From assembly GCA_028684915.1 (NCBI GenBank), contig JAQUEZ010000014.1, positions 1 to 63,233 of the forward strand: DNA of 63,233 nucleotides. The letters run 5' to 3'. The notes beneath the pieces are model-generated. The model had not been told where the DNA came from, searched no databases, and saw nothing but the letters and a program-made list of their open reading frames with translations. This stretch comes from Desulfobulbus sp. GTDB taxonomy: Bacteria; Desulfobacterota; Desulfobulbia; Desulfobulbales; Desulfobulbaceae. Positions 27,619-36,783 of this stretch are shown here, one piece after another (the first letter of the stretch is position 1; the number at the start of each line of letters is the position of its first letter). Made by a program: the position numbers and the translations under genes.

Positions 27619-28221
27619 ATGGCTACCCACAGCACCCCCATTGACCAAGATGACGCCTCGGCGACCGAATCCGCAACGCTTAGTTCCCTTTACTCGTTCC
27701 TGTCGTTGACCATGCGCTATCCGGACGCTGCCTTTTGCGGCGAACCCCTCTTCGATGCGCTGGAATCCCTGCTTGCCTCTCTGGATTGGCCGGAGGAACT
27801 TGCCACCATCCGTCATTGGCGCATGCAGACAGCGAATCCTCTCGACGACCTGCGTACCGAATACACCCGACTGTTCATCACCTCTGCTCCGCGGGCAACC
27901 CTACCTCTTTTCGCCTCAGTTCACATCGATGGTGACGGTACCTTCCACGGGAAGACCACCGAGCGTACCCGGGATTTCTACCGCGAGCATGGTTACGATC
28001 TGGCAGAGGAAACCGAACCCGCAGATCACATCAGTTTCGAACTCGATTTTTTGGCTGCACTGGCCGGTGAAGCCAAGTCTGAAGAAGAGGATCTCTTTCT
28101 CCGCACTCTATTCCGGCCGTGGTTTGAACGTTTTCAGGATAAATGGATAAAAGAAGCTCGACACCCCTTTTATGCGGTGTCGATACGGTTAATTGATTTT
28201 TTCACCAAGGAGGAACAGTAA
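27619..28221 (+). CDS. TorD/DmsD-family molybdoenzyme chaperone
   Basis: A 200-residue all-helical chaperone that binds the Tat signal and apo-form of a molybdoenzyme until cofactor is inserted. The family motif E(P)xDHxxxEL is present as EPADHISFELDFL. The stop directly abuts the ATG of the catalytic-subunit gene, with AAGGAGGA upstream, so the two are coupled. The start at 27619 is tentative: a GTG at 27490 gives a longer N-terminus with no family similarity. Confidence 0.88.
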   Translation: MATHSTPIDQDDASATESATLSSLYSFLSLTMRYPDAAFCGEPLFDALESLLASLDWPEELATIRHWRMQTANPLDDLRTEYTRLFITSAPRATLPLFASVHIDGDGTFHGKTTERTRDFYREHGYDLAEETEPADHISFELDFLAALAGEAKSEEEDLFLRTLFRPWFERFQDKWIKEARHPFYAVSIRLIDFFTKEEQ

Positions 28222-30432
28222 ATGGCAATGAACCTTACCAGGCGGAATTTCCTCAAAGCCGCCTCGATTGCCGCTGCGTCCGTGCCGCTGTCCAAAGTGG
28301 CGGCAAAAGCAGAATCAGGAGTTGTTAAAACATCCCTGGTTGCACCGGGGAGTTTCAAAAACACTCAGACCGCCGTCGGCGGGGTGTGCGAAATGTGTTT
28401 CTGGCGTTGTCAGTTGGTCGGAAAAATCCGCGACGGCCGCCTGATCAAACTCGAAGGCAACCCCAAATCGATCGACAACGGCGTCTCCATCTGTGCCCGT
28501 GGTAATGCTGGTGTCAAATTGCTCTACGATCCAGACCGGCTCAAATATCCGTTGAAAAACGTTGGCAAGCGCGGGGCCCCTAAATGGCAACGCATTTCCT
28601 GGGAAGAAGCCCTCGACACCTGCGGCTCCAAGCTGAAAGCGACTGTGGAAAAATACGGTGCCAAGGGTATTGCCATGTTCCCCCACGGCTCTACCGCCAC
28701 CTACCCGATGCAGTTTTTTGAGCATACCGTAGGCACACCCAATATTTCCGAGGCCTCCTTCTTCCAGTGCCGCGGTATTCGTGACACCGCCTACATGGCC
28801 ACTATCGGCATGCCACCGGCGGAAAACGTGGATATGCCCAATGCCAAGGTTATCTTCCTTTTGGGCGGTCACTTCGGCGAGAACATCCATGTCTCGCACA
28901 TGAAGCGCTATCTCAAGGGTCTTGAGAACGGTGCCAAACTGATCGTGGTTGATCCGCGGTATTCGGCCTCCGCTGCCAAATCCGATATCTGGGTTCAAAT
29001 CAAGCCCGGCACCGATACCGCCTTCTTGCTTGCGATCATGAACTACCTGATCGAAAACGAGAAATACAACGTTGACTTTGTCGAGGAATACGGCGAAGGC
29101 TTTGACAAGATGGCCAAGGGTATCAAGGAATGGACCCTGGAGAATGCTGCCAAGGAGTGTGACGTTCCAGCCGCCCAGATCAAGGAAGTCGCGGATCTGT
29201 TGGCTGCCAACATGCCCAACGTCTCCATCCATCCTGGTCGCCATGTCTCCTGGAACGGCAACGACTTCCAGCGCGAACGCGCCATGGCTTGCCTCACTGG
29301 CGTTCTTGGTGCTTTTGGTGTTAAAGGCAGCTTTGTTCCCCCTAAAGGCCCCAAAGGGTTGGCCAAGGTTGGTTGGCCCAAGGGCGAACATGAAGAGGAG
29401 TCGTTGCGGGAGATGAAGGATGTCTACCACAACTCGCCTCCAGGCACCCCCACCGATCTGATCCGCGATACAGCCATCACCAGTGATCCCTACCCGATCA
29501 AGGCTTGCGTTATCTGGGGCCAGAATCCGATCCAGACCATCCCCAGTCAGGAAAAGACGATCAAGATGCTGGAGCAGATGGATTTTGTCATGTGCGTTGA
29601 TGTCATGCCCACCGACATCACCATGTTTGCCGACATCCTCCTGCCCGACACCTCCTATCTGGAACGGTACGACATGATCAAAACCGGTACCCAGTGGAAT
29701 TTTGCCGACGAACAGCAGCAGTACATCGCCCCGCGTATGCCACTGGTTGCCCCCGGATTCGAGCGTAAGGAGAGCATCTTTATCACCAATGAGATCGCCA
29801 AACGCATGGGCTTGGGTGACAAGATTCCGGTGCAAAGCCAGGAAGAGATGATCAACAAGCGCCTGGCCGGGGTAAAACTCTCCATCGACCAGATTAAGGC
29901 CGAGGGTGGTATCCACATTCAGCCGGGTGCGAATCCCTACGGCGCCATGGACCTGGAAGTGCTTTTCTTCAACGAAGAGTTGGAAGAAAACGATTATCCA
30001 CCCATCCCCACCTATATCCCGGTGGAGCAGCCGCCCGAGGGTTTCATGCGCCTGCTGTACGGACGTTCACCAGTCCATACCTTCAACCGCACCCAGAACA
30101 ACGCCTGGCTGTTGGCGGAAATGGATATCAACCCTGTCTGGATTAATGATAAGCTAGCTGCCAAACTCGGTCTGAAAGAAGGCGATACCGTCTCTTTTAT
30201 TAACCAGGACGGCGTTAAATCGCGCACTACGACCACGGTGAAGGTTACCCCGGGTATCCGTCAAGATTGTGTGTATATGTACCACGGTTTTGGTTCAATG
30301 AACCCGGAAATGACCTTAGGTGTGAACAAAGGTGTCGATGATACCAGCCTGATCACCAAGATTGCCATTGATCCGGAAACCGGCGCCCACGGCATGCGCA
30401 ATAACTTCGTCAAACTCATTAAAGTCAGCTGA
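28222..30432 (+). CDS. Tat-exported molybdopterin oxidoreductase, polysulfide/thiosulfate reductase PsrA/PhsA-like
   Basis: A 736-residue periplasmic catalytic subunit of the DMSO reductase superfamily. The Tat signal is TRRNFLK. The N-terminal 4Fe-4S site is CEMCFWRC plus a later Cys in SICARGNAG. The probable molybdenum ligand is the Cys in FFQCRGIRD, as in PsrA, PhsA and arsenate reductases rather than nitrate reductases. C-terminal molybdopterin dinucleotide motifs follow (RLLYGRSPVHTFNRTQNN). The electron acceptor is likely a sulfur compound but could be another oxyanion. Confidence 0.88.
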   Translation: MAMNLTRRNFLKAASIAAASVPLSKVAAKAESGVVKTSLVAPGSFKNTQTAVGGVCEMCFWRCQLVGKIRDGRLIKLEGNPKSIDNGVSICARGNAGVKLLYDPDRLKYPLKNVGKRGAPKWQRISWEEALDTCGSKLKATVEKYGAKGIAMFPHGSTATYPMQFFEHTVGTPNISEASFFQCRGIRDTAYMATIGMPPAENVDMPNAKVIFLLGGHFGENIHVSHMKRYLKGLENGAKLIVVDPRYSASAAKSDIWVQIKPGTDTAFLLAIMNYLIENEKYNVDFVEEYGEGFDKMAKGIKEWTLENAAKECDVPAAQIKEVADLLAANMPNVSIHPGRHVSWNGNDFQRERAMACLTGVLGAFGVKGSFVPPKGPKGLAKVGWPKGEHEEESLREMKDVYHNSPPGTPTDLIRDTAITSDPYPIKACVIWGQNPIQTIPSQEKTIKMLEQMDFVMCVDVMPTDITMFADILLPDTSYLERYDMIKTGTQWNFADEQQQYIAPRMPLVAPGFERKESIFITNEIAKRMGLGDKIPVQSQEEMINKRLAGVKLSIDQIKAEGGIHIQPGANPYGAMDLEVLFFNEELEENDYPPIPTYIPVEQPPEGFMRLLYGRSPVHTFNRTQNNAWLLAEMDINPVWINDKLAAKLGLKEGDTVSFINQDGVKSRTTTTVKVTPGIRQDCVYMYHGFGSMNPEMTLGVNKGVDDTSLITKIAIDPETGAHGMRNNFVKLIKVS

Positions 30433-30490
30433 TCGTGGAGCCGATTTTTCCGTTATCGAGCGATACGTATACCTCTGAAGGAGAGTAGCT

Positions 30491-31291
30491 ATGCAATATG
30501 GCATGATTATCGATGTCGATAAGTGCGTGGGCTGCCACGCCTGCGTCATCGCCTGTAAAGCCGAGTGGGAGGTTCCCGCTCAATATGACCGCAACTGGGT
30601 GTTTCGCCTTGGGCCGAGCCTCACCTCCTCCGGGATGGCGGCTACCTATTATCCCGGGTTGTGCAACCACTGTGCGGAGCCGCCTTGCGTTCCGGTCTGC
30701 CCGGCCGATCCGGTCAGCATGACCTTCAAGGATGCCAAAACAGGCAAAACCGTGACCATGGACGTGGGTGCCACCTGGAAAGATCCGTTTAACGGCACGG
30801 TCCAGGTCGACCGCGAGCGCTGCATCGGTTGCGGTGCCTGCCGCGACGCCTGCCCCTACAATGCCCGCTATGTCGACGAAAGCCTTGCCGACGATAACAG
30901 CTTGGGCAAGGTCGACAAATGCACCTACTGCATGCCGCGCGTGGCCGAAGGGTTGGAGCCGGCCTGTGTCCAGACCTGTCTGGCCCGGGCGCGTATCTTC
31001 GGCGATCTCGACGATCCCAACTCCGAAGTGGCCAAGTATGTGAAAAAAGGTGCGGTGGGGCTGACCTCCAAAGCAGTGCAGATCGGCCCTAACGGTCGCT
31101 ATTTCGGCAGCAAGAAGGGTGACATGGAACTGCTGATGAAAGCGGCTCCCCAGGAACTGCCCAAAGTTGCCCTGCGCCGTAGCCTCATGACCAAAATGTC
31201 CCTCACCGCCCGAAATCAGCTCAAGGAACTTGGTCTGCTGGGATTGGCCGGTGGTCTTTTGGTTAAATCGTTACAGGAAAACGACAAATAA
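30491..31291 (+). CDS. four-cluster 4Fe-4S electron-transfer subunit, PsrB/DmsB-like
   Basis: A 266-residue ferredoxin-type subunit with four cysteine clusters: CVGCHACVIAC, CNHCAEPPCVPVC, CIGCGACRDAC and CTYC...CVQTC. It passes electrons between a quinol-linked membrane partner and the molybdenum subunit. Its C-terminus is hydrophobic (LGLLGLAGGLLV) and might attach it to the membrane. An NrfD/PsrC-type membrane subunit does not follow; a terminator does. AAGGAG precedes the ATG. Confidence 0.9.
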   Translation: MQYGMIIDVDKCVGCHACVIACKAEWEVPAQYDRNWVFRLGPSLTSSGMAATYYPGLCNHCAEPPCVPVCPADPVSMTFKDAKTGKTVTMDVGATWKDPFNGTVQVDRERCIGCGACRDACPYNARYVDESLADDNSLGKVDKCTYCMPRVAEGLEPACVQTCLARARIFGDLDDPNSEVAKYVKKGAVGLTSKAVQIGPNGRYFGSKKGDMELLMKAAPQELPKVALRRSLMTKMSLTARNQLKELGLLGLAGGLLVKSLQENDK

Positions 31292-31316
31292 TCGTCATTT
31301 TCCAATTTGTTGTGGC

Positions 31317-31353
31317 ATCCCCCGCTGCTCACTGGGCACCGGGGGATTTTTTT
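31317..31353 (+). terminator. intrinsic terminator of the molybdoenzyme operon
   Basis: Stem ATCCCCCG/CGGGGGAT (31317-31324 and 31340-31347) followed by a run of T. It closes the TorD-PsrA-PsrB-like transcript. Confidence 0.85.
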
Positions 31354-31472
31354 GTCTTTTTCTCATATTCCACCAGGTGCCGTATAGGCTTTCCCCTGAG
31401 ATCTGGGTATAATGAAGTCATCTTTATCGGGCCGAGTGAGGTTTCGCACCACACGCAATAAAGGAGACATGG

Positions 31473-33101
31473 GTGTCTATACGACTGAAGGTCTTTGTCA
31501 TTATCCTGTTTTTGTTTGCACTCCTGGGTGGCGCTGATTTTCTCATCCAACGCTTCATCATCTTCCCGAGCTTTCTTGAGTTGGAATATCGCGAGGCCGG
31601 AGAAAATCTGCGCCGGATATTCTATGCTATTGATCGGGAAGTTGTTCATCTGGATCGGCTCTGCCACGATTGGGCCGTGTGGGACGATTCCTATGCATTT
31701 ATGCAAAAACAATCCCCTCAATTTATGGCAAGTAATCTCAATGAAGCAACCCTGACTTCAGACCATCTCAACCTGCTTCTCTTTTGCCGGCTAGACGGAA
31801 CCATTATCTGGGCTTCGGGCACACAAAACGGCAAAGAGCTTGCTTTTCCCTTTCTCCACACCAAGGCTCTGCCCCAGAGACATCCGCTGCTGACGCATTT
31901 GCCTTCAAACGGAACAAAAAGCACCTCAGGTATTATCGATACCCCATTCGGCCCGCTCCTCTTTTCAACCCAGACCATTCTTCGCTCCGATGGGTCCGGT
32001 CCGGACAAGGGATTTCTTGTCATGGGCCGTTTGTTTGATCAAGAAATTTTACAGACGCTTAAAGAACAGACGCGCATTCTTTTTGAAATGCTGTATCCGG
32101 TGCCAAGCGAAGCTGGCGTCTGTGGCTCCATCGAACAGGGCATCCCCCACAGGCAAGAACGGCTGAATTTTTTTGAGCTCAACAACGGCAAATTCATTAA
32201 ATCCTGCGCCGGCTATCCCGACATCACCGGCAAACCGTTGTTTGGCATTCAGTATCTTTTCCCACGGGAAATCACCCGCAAAGGCATCGCCAGCATGGGA
32301 TATGCGGCGGCACTGGTTATCGCCTCAGGCCTGATTATTGTCTGCATCCTCAACCTAATTCTACAACAGGTCATTCTCCGGCCGATCCAACAACTCACCG
32401 ACCATGCCCTGGCCATTGAGCAGGAAAAGGATTTCTCCCGGCGCATAGACATGGCGCGCGAGGACGAGATAGGCAAACTCGCCCATAGCCTCGACACCAT
32501 GGTCCAGACCATTGATGTGCAGACAAGCGAACTGCAGCTTGCCAATGAGCAATTAATCATCCTGTCGGTACAGGATGGTTTGACCGGGATAGCAAACCGA
32601 CGTATGTTTGACAGGTATCTCAACAAGGAATGGCGTAGAGCCATGCGCGAGCAGGTGCCGCTGGCGTTGATTCTGCTGGACGTGGATTTTTTCAAAAAAT
32701 ATAACGACACCTACGGTCACCAGCAGGGCGATCGCTGCCTGATTGCGGTTGCCGAGACCATGCAAAAAATTATCCGCCGGCCTGCGGATTTGGCCGCCCG
32801 TTATGGTGGCGAAGAATTTGCCATTATTCTCCCTAATACCCACCAAGAGGGAGCGATGCTCATCGCCGAACGGGTTCGAGAGGGCCTTCAGACCCTGGAA
32901 ATTCCCCACAGTGGCTCCGATGTCTCAGCCCATGTTTCCATCAGCCTTGGCGTAGCCACCACTGTACCGCAGGCGAACACGGACGTCACCGTCGCCATTG
33001 ATACCTTTGTGGAAACAGCCGACCGAGGCCTGTATCAAGCCAAACTGCAGGGGCGTAACCGCACGGTCTGCGCCGAATTTCCTGTGCAGGAAACAAGCTG
33101 A
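31473..33101 (+). CDS. membrane diguanylate cyclase with CHASE4 and HAMP domains
   Basis: A 542-residue signalling protein that makes cyclic di-GMP from GTP. TM1 is near residues 5-25. The periplasmic sensor (about 30-270) looks like CHASE4 (VHLDRLCHDWAVWDDSYAF). TM2 (about 275-297) leads to a HAMP domain and then GGDEF. The active site is GGEEF in RYGGEEFAIILPN (about residue 446), and an inhibitory I-site RxxD (RPAD) sits five residues before it. The start is GTG with AAGGAG at 6 bases. It precedes a MotB/MotA-like pair that could be its target. Confidence 0.92.
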   Translation: MSIRLKVFVIILFLFALLGGADFLIQRFIIFPSFLELEYREAGENLRRIFYAIDREVVHLDRLCHDWAVWDDSYAFMQKQSPQFMASNLNEATLTSDHLNLLLFCRLDGTIIWASGTQNGKELAFPFLHTKALPQRHPLLTHLPSNGTKSTSGIIDTPFGPLLFSTQTILRSDGSGPDKGFLVMGRLFDQEILQTLKEQTRILFEMLYPVPSEAGVCGSIEQGIPHRQERLNFFELNNGKFIKSCAGYPDITGKPLFGIQYLFPREITRKGIASMGYAAALVIASGLIIVCILNLILQQVILRPIQQLTDHALAIEQEKDFSRRIDMAREDEIGKLAHSLDTMVQTIDVQTSELQLANEQLIILSVQDGLTGIANRRMFDRYLNKEWRRAMREQVPLALILLDVDFFKKYNDTYGHQQGDRCLIAVAETMQKIIRRPADLAARYGGEEFAIILPNTHQEGAMLIAERVREGLQTLEIPHSGSDVSAHVSISLGVATTVPQANTDVTVAIDTFVETADRGLYQAKLQGRNRTVCAEFPVQETS

Positions 33102-33279
33102 TCTCTGTTTCCTCATTTTCCCCCTCCGCATCCAACGAAAAAATAATTTTCCAGCGGGATAAAAGCTCTTCAAGGACGATAATCTCCGAGGATTTGCTCA
33201 GGGGTGGCCCCTTAGGTCCAGCCCTGTCGGTTTTACGAAAACTCCTAGAGATTGTGCATGGTTCGACCGAAACAATACT

Positions 33280-34383
33280 ATGAACTCTCAATCCACAGCT
33301 CCATCACAGATGCCTTCTCTTGAGAAGGGGGAGCGCCCCTCGACCGGCTCCTCACAGGGGATTCTTGACAAGTCGCTTCGCCCCCGTGACTGGAATCAGG
33401 GAGCTCAGCCGGTCTTCGTGATTGAGGAATCTTTTTTCCGCTCACGGACCCCTGCCCGACCGGCGCACTGGTCGATTGCCTGGTCAGATCTGATGATGAC
33501 CATGTTCATCCTCTTCCTGACCCTCTTTGCCCACCTCAAGAGCCAGCAACAAATTGCGGCCCATGGTGTGCCCAACAAAGTGGCGGACGAGACCATTCCG
33601 GTACAGGTTGAGGATGCGCAAAATGCCCTGGTCTTCCATCCCATTTCCCAGGATGTGAGCCTGAAGATCTCCGAACAGGCCCAGGAAATTATCCCGCCCC
33701 AACGTGAATCCTCGGGGGCAGACGTACTCATACGCCACCAGATGGCTGAAGACGGCCCCCATCGGCAATCGGTTTCACCCATCCCCGAACTACCGCATAC
33801 CTTGCCGCAGCCGGAGCCCCACCTAACCCCGCAGGTCGCCGAGGCAACTGAGCCGAATGTCGCCGAAGCCAAGGCCACCCAGCCGCAGGATGAGTTGATC
33901 ACTAAAATTTACGACCTCTCCAAAATCGCGGTTGAGCAAGAAAAACTGGAAAAGTTCGCCTCCGTCGAATTGATCCCGGATAAAACCATGCGTATCATCC
34001 TCACCGGGGACCTGCTCTTTGCCTCCGGCCAGATAGAGCTGACGGAGAGTGCCATTGCCTCTTTGCAAAAACTCTCCGCCATCATCAAAGAGACACCCTA
34101 TATGATCAATGTCATCGGCCATACTGACGACCGACCGGTTAAATCGGTCCGTTTTCCTTCCAACTGGGAACTCTCTCTTGCTCGAGCCAGCCAGGTAGCA
34201 CGCTTTCTCATCGACAGTACCGGGCTGCCGCCGACCCAGTTCCGGGTTACCGGGTACAGCTATTACCGGCCCCTTCGCCCCAACACCAGCGAAGAGAATC
34301 GAAAAATCAACCGCAGGGTGGAGATTGTCCTCTCCAAGGAACTGCCGCAGGTGCAGGCCGCCCCACCCGCTAACCTTCAGTGA
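33280..34383 (+). CDS. MotB/OmpA-like stator or peptidoglycan-anchor protein
   Basis: A 367-residue protein with a cytoplasmic N-terminus of about 65 residues, one transmembrane helix in WSDLMMTMFILFLTLFAHL (with an Asp where MotB has its proton-binding Asp), a long Pro-rich periplasmic linker and a C-terminal OmpA domain (VIGHTDDRPVKS, NWELSLARASQVARF, NRRVEIVLSK) that binds peptidoglycan. The MotA-like partner overlaps by 4 bases. No flagellar genes are near, so it may power something other than a flagellum. Confidence 0.85.
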   Translation: MNSQSTAPSQMPSLEKGERPSTGSSQGILDKSLRPRDWNQGAQPVFVIEESFFRSRTPARPAHWSIAWSDLMMTMFILFLTLFAHLKSQQQIAAHGVPNKVADETIPVQVEDAQNALVFHPISQDVSLKISEQAQEIIPPQRESSGADVLIRHQMAEDGPHRQSVSPIPELPHTLPQPEPHLTPQVAEATEPNVAEAKATQPQDELITKIYDLSKIAVEQEKLEKFASVELIPDKTMRIILTGDLLFASGQIELTESAIASLQKLSAIIKETPYMINVIGHTDDRPVKSVRFPSNWELSLARASQVARFLIDSTGLPPTQFRVTGYSYYRPLRPNTSEENRKINRRVEIVLSKELPQVQAAPPANLQ

Positions 34384-35258
34384 CCGTTGCTGTGAAACGA
34401 CATAATTTTTTTGGTCTTCTCCTCTGTAGCCTGGTTTTCATCGGCGGCTTTCTCATTAAGGGGAAACTGCCGCTCTATTTCAACATCGCCAGCCTGATGA
34501 TCGTGGCTGGCGGTAGTGCCACTGCCGCTCTGCTCAGCTTCCAACTGCAGCGGTTGCGCATCGTCTGGCGAGTGGTGCGGGCCTCCTACCGGAGACGCTT
34601 AAAATCCGAGGCTGAAATCGTTGATATCCTCATCAATCTGTCGATCAAATCGCGCATCGAAGGCATCCTTTCCCTGCAGGAGGACGAGAACGAAACCTCG
34701 ATACTCTTTCTTCGTCGCGGCCTAGGCTGCCTGGTGGACAACTATGCGCCTCAACAGATCCGCGATATCCTTAATACCGAAATGTATTTCTTCAAGCTTC
34801 GCCGCGAGGATTCGGAACGGGTCTTACGGACCATTGCCGATTTTTGCCCTGCTTTTGGTATTGTCGGTTCGGTTGCAGGGTTGATTCCGATGCTGGCCGG
34901 GATCGATGACACCGGTATCATTCTCAAAACCGTGCCTTTAGCCCTGACCTCGATTCTCTACGGCCTCATCCTGGCCAATTTCTTTTTCATCCCCTTTGCC
35001 TCCAATCTCCGCGAGCACACCAACCAAGAGCTGCTGCTGCAAAAAATCATCATGGAAGGGGTGATTGCCATTCAGGGTGAGCTCAACCCCACGGTGCTGA
35101 GAACCAAACTACTCTCCTTCCTTACGCCCTCCGATCGCAAGGACGATCTGGTTCCCCTGTCCCGGATCCAGGAACGTTTTCACATTGGCGCCGAGGACGG
35201 CAGCTTGACCACCGAATTCGACGATTCGACTGATCGTACTGGACCATCAGTCCGCTGA
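34380..35258 (+). CDS. MotA/TolQ/ExbB-like proton channel subunit
   Basis: A 292-residue inner-membrane protein of the MotA family. Hydrophobic segments lie near residues 10-25 and 35-55, with a second pair at about 155-180 ([20 protein letters not shown]) and 190-215 ([21 protein letters not shown]), the layout typical of MotA. GTG start inside a 4-base overlap with the MotB-like gene; the order B then A is the reverse of the usual motAB. Confidence 0.86.
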   Translation: MTVAVKRHNFFGLLLCSLVFIGGFLIKGKLPLYFNIASLMIVAGGSATAALLSFQLQRLRIVWRVVRASYRRRLKSEAEIVDILINLSIKSRIEGILSLQEDENETSILFLRRGLGCLVDNYAPQQIRDILNTEMYFFKLRREDSERVLRTIADFCPAFGIVGSVAGLIPMLAGIDDTGIILKTVPLALTSILYGLILANFFFIPFASNLREHTNQELLLQKIIMEGVIAIQGELNPTVLRTKLLSFLTPSDRKDDLVPLSRIQERFHIGAEDGSLTTEFDDSTDRTGPSVR

Positions 35259-35395
35259 GTTTTTTCCCGGACAATATCCCCAAAAATCTGGAAGGCAAAA
35301 AGCACTCCGTAGTGTACTATAGGTCTTATTTTTGTCGAATCCCCTGTGACCATAAGGCCTCAACGATCTGTATTCATACACAAAAGAGGATATCT

Positions 35396-36298
35396 ATGCG
35401 ACGCGCTCTTCTCCCAGCCCTGCTTGCTTACCTTGCCCTTTCAGGATGCGCACCGACTACGGTTAATTCCCTGGTCCAGGAAAAAGGAGCACAGCAGCTG
35501 GCTGGTCACGAAGTCATGCAATTGGTCAAAGGCAACACCCTGCAGTTGCAGGCCTTTAACGAGAATGCCCACCTCTATTTTGATCCTTCCGGTAAAATTT
35601 TCGCAAAAACCGGCTTGAGCACGGACAAGGATAAGGGAAAATGGGATGTGAGCGAGGGGGGGGATCTCTGTTTCCGCATGGAAAAATGGTGGTATGGAGA
35701 TCTTCGTTGCTACAGTGTGTATGCTGCAGATACGGGGAAATACCGCCTGGCTACCGGCAATGGGGTGCTGCGCTACAAGGCACAAGTCGAAGATGGGGAC
35801 AGCAAATCCATTTATATCGCGGAAGACGGGGGCAACAAAAGTTTACGCCGCTCACTGCGCAAAGCCGAAAAGCAAGAGGCGTCGGCATCCCGTAAGACCA
35901 GCCAGCGACCACTGTTGATTGAAGATAGCGCACCCAGCCAATACCTGGCCAAGGATACCGAGGCCACGGTGGCCTACATGGCCAAGGATTGCCCGGGCTG
36001 TAACTTTGCTGGGGCTGACTTGGGCAAAGCCGACTTGATCCAAGCCCACCTGGCGGGCGCAGATCTTCATGGTGCCAACCTGAGTATGGCCAACCTGCGC
36101 CGCGCCAATTTGCAAAAAGCTAACTTGCAAAAGGCGGCCATGGCCTATGCCAATCTCCCCGGTGCCGACCTCCGTGGAGCCGACCTGCGCGGAGCCAACC
36201 TCAAGGGGGCCAATTTAATCAAGGCCGACCTTACCGGCGCCAAGCTGGAGGGTGCGAATTTGACCGAGGTTTTGAAGGAAGGGGCAAAGGGGATTTGA
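35396..36298 (+). CDS. pentapeptide-repeat lipoprotein
   Basis: A 300-residue lipoprotein (lipobox ALSGC, Cys18) whose C-terminal third is a pentapeptide-repeat beta-helix: [17 protein letters not shown] through [17 protein letters not shown]. The middle region has [14 protein letters not shown] and [14 protein letters not shown], resembling small beta-rich periplasmic domains. The ATG at 35396 has AAGAGGA upstream; an earlier ATG-like start at 35312 would spoil the lipoprotein signal. It follows the MotBA-like pair and might be an outer-membrane partner. Confidence 0.82.
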   Translation: MRRALLPALLAYLALSGCAPTTVNSLVQEKGAQQLAGHEVMQLVKGNTLQLQAFNENAHLYFDPSGKIFAKTGLSTDKDKGKWDVSEGGDLCFRMEKWWYGDLRCYSVYAADTGKYRLATGNGVLRYKAQVEDGDSKSIYIAEDGGNKSLRRSLRKAEKQEASASRKTSQRPLLIEDSAPSQYLAKDTEATVAYMAKDCPGCNFAGADLGKADLIQAHLAGADLHGANLSMANLRRANLQKANLQKAAMAYANLPGADLRGADLRGANLKGANLIKADLTGAKLEGANLTEVLKEGAKGI

Positions 36299-36783
36299 GT
36301 CAGGCAGCGGGGTTCGGAACCCGATCAAAGGGGCAGGCGGTGTGAGCGCAGCGAGTTTTTGCCCCGCTGGCACCGAAAGCTCAACGAACGGAATAGCCTC
36401 AGCGGTCGGGCTGCCCTTTGTTTAGCGGTGTGGCGGAGACCGCAAAGCGGGTTTTTTCTTTACCGCTCTCGTAAAGACTCTAGAAAACGGCGTTCCGAGC
36501 TTCGTAACCTACTGGAGTTCCGACACGTGACTTCTCGTGTTTTGAGTTTTCACGAGGCCGTTAAAAAAATTGAACAAAAAAAATTGTCTAATTGTTTCAT
36601 CGGATCCGCAAAATGTGGTCCGATAAAAGCCCTGTTATATCAAAAAATCAATCGCTTGCCTTGATCCACGATTAAACTGAAAAATCTGAGGTAAAAAAAC
36701 AAGTCGGATATCTGCCCTCACCCAAATAAGCTCCACACCACCTGGTTAGCTACAGATTAAACACCTAAATTTCTCTTTTTTCT
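36299..36783. other. intergenic region before dnaE
   Basis: A 485 bp stretch with no convincing gene. It contains a GGGGCA...TGCCCC pairing (36330-36365), a short CCGC-AAA-GCGG hairpin followed by T6 (36440-36457) that may end the upstream transcript, and the family 2 repeat at 36463-36565. A 101-codon open frame (36359-36664) is Arg/Ser-rich with no domain and is not called. dnaE has no visible Shine-Dalgarno. Confidence 0.6.
36463..36565. repeat. repeat family 2, copy I
   Basis: A roughly 100 bp element with near-inverted ends: TACCGCTCTCGTAAAG-like at the left and TTTTCACGAGGCCGTTA at the right. Its interior (AGCTTCGTAACCTACTGGAG) matches the copy at 58200-58300. The ends share the CTCGTAAA core with family 1. 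Confidence 0.6.

Noticed and set aside
28315..29916. A 533-codon frame opposite the molybdoenzyme subunit
   Set aside because: Antisense shadow of a clearly coding gene; no recognisable domains.
36359..36664. A 101-codon frame upstream of dnaE
   Set aside because: It runs through repeat family 2 and has no ribosome site or domain.
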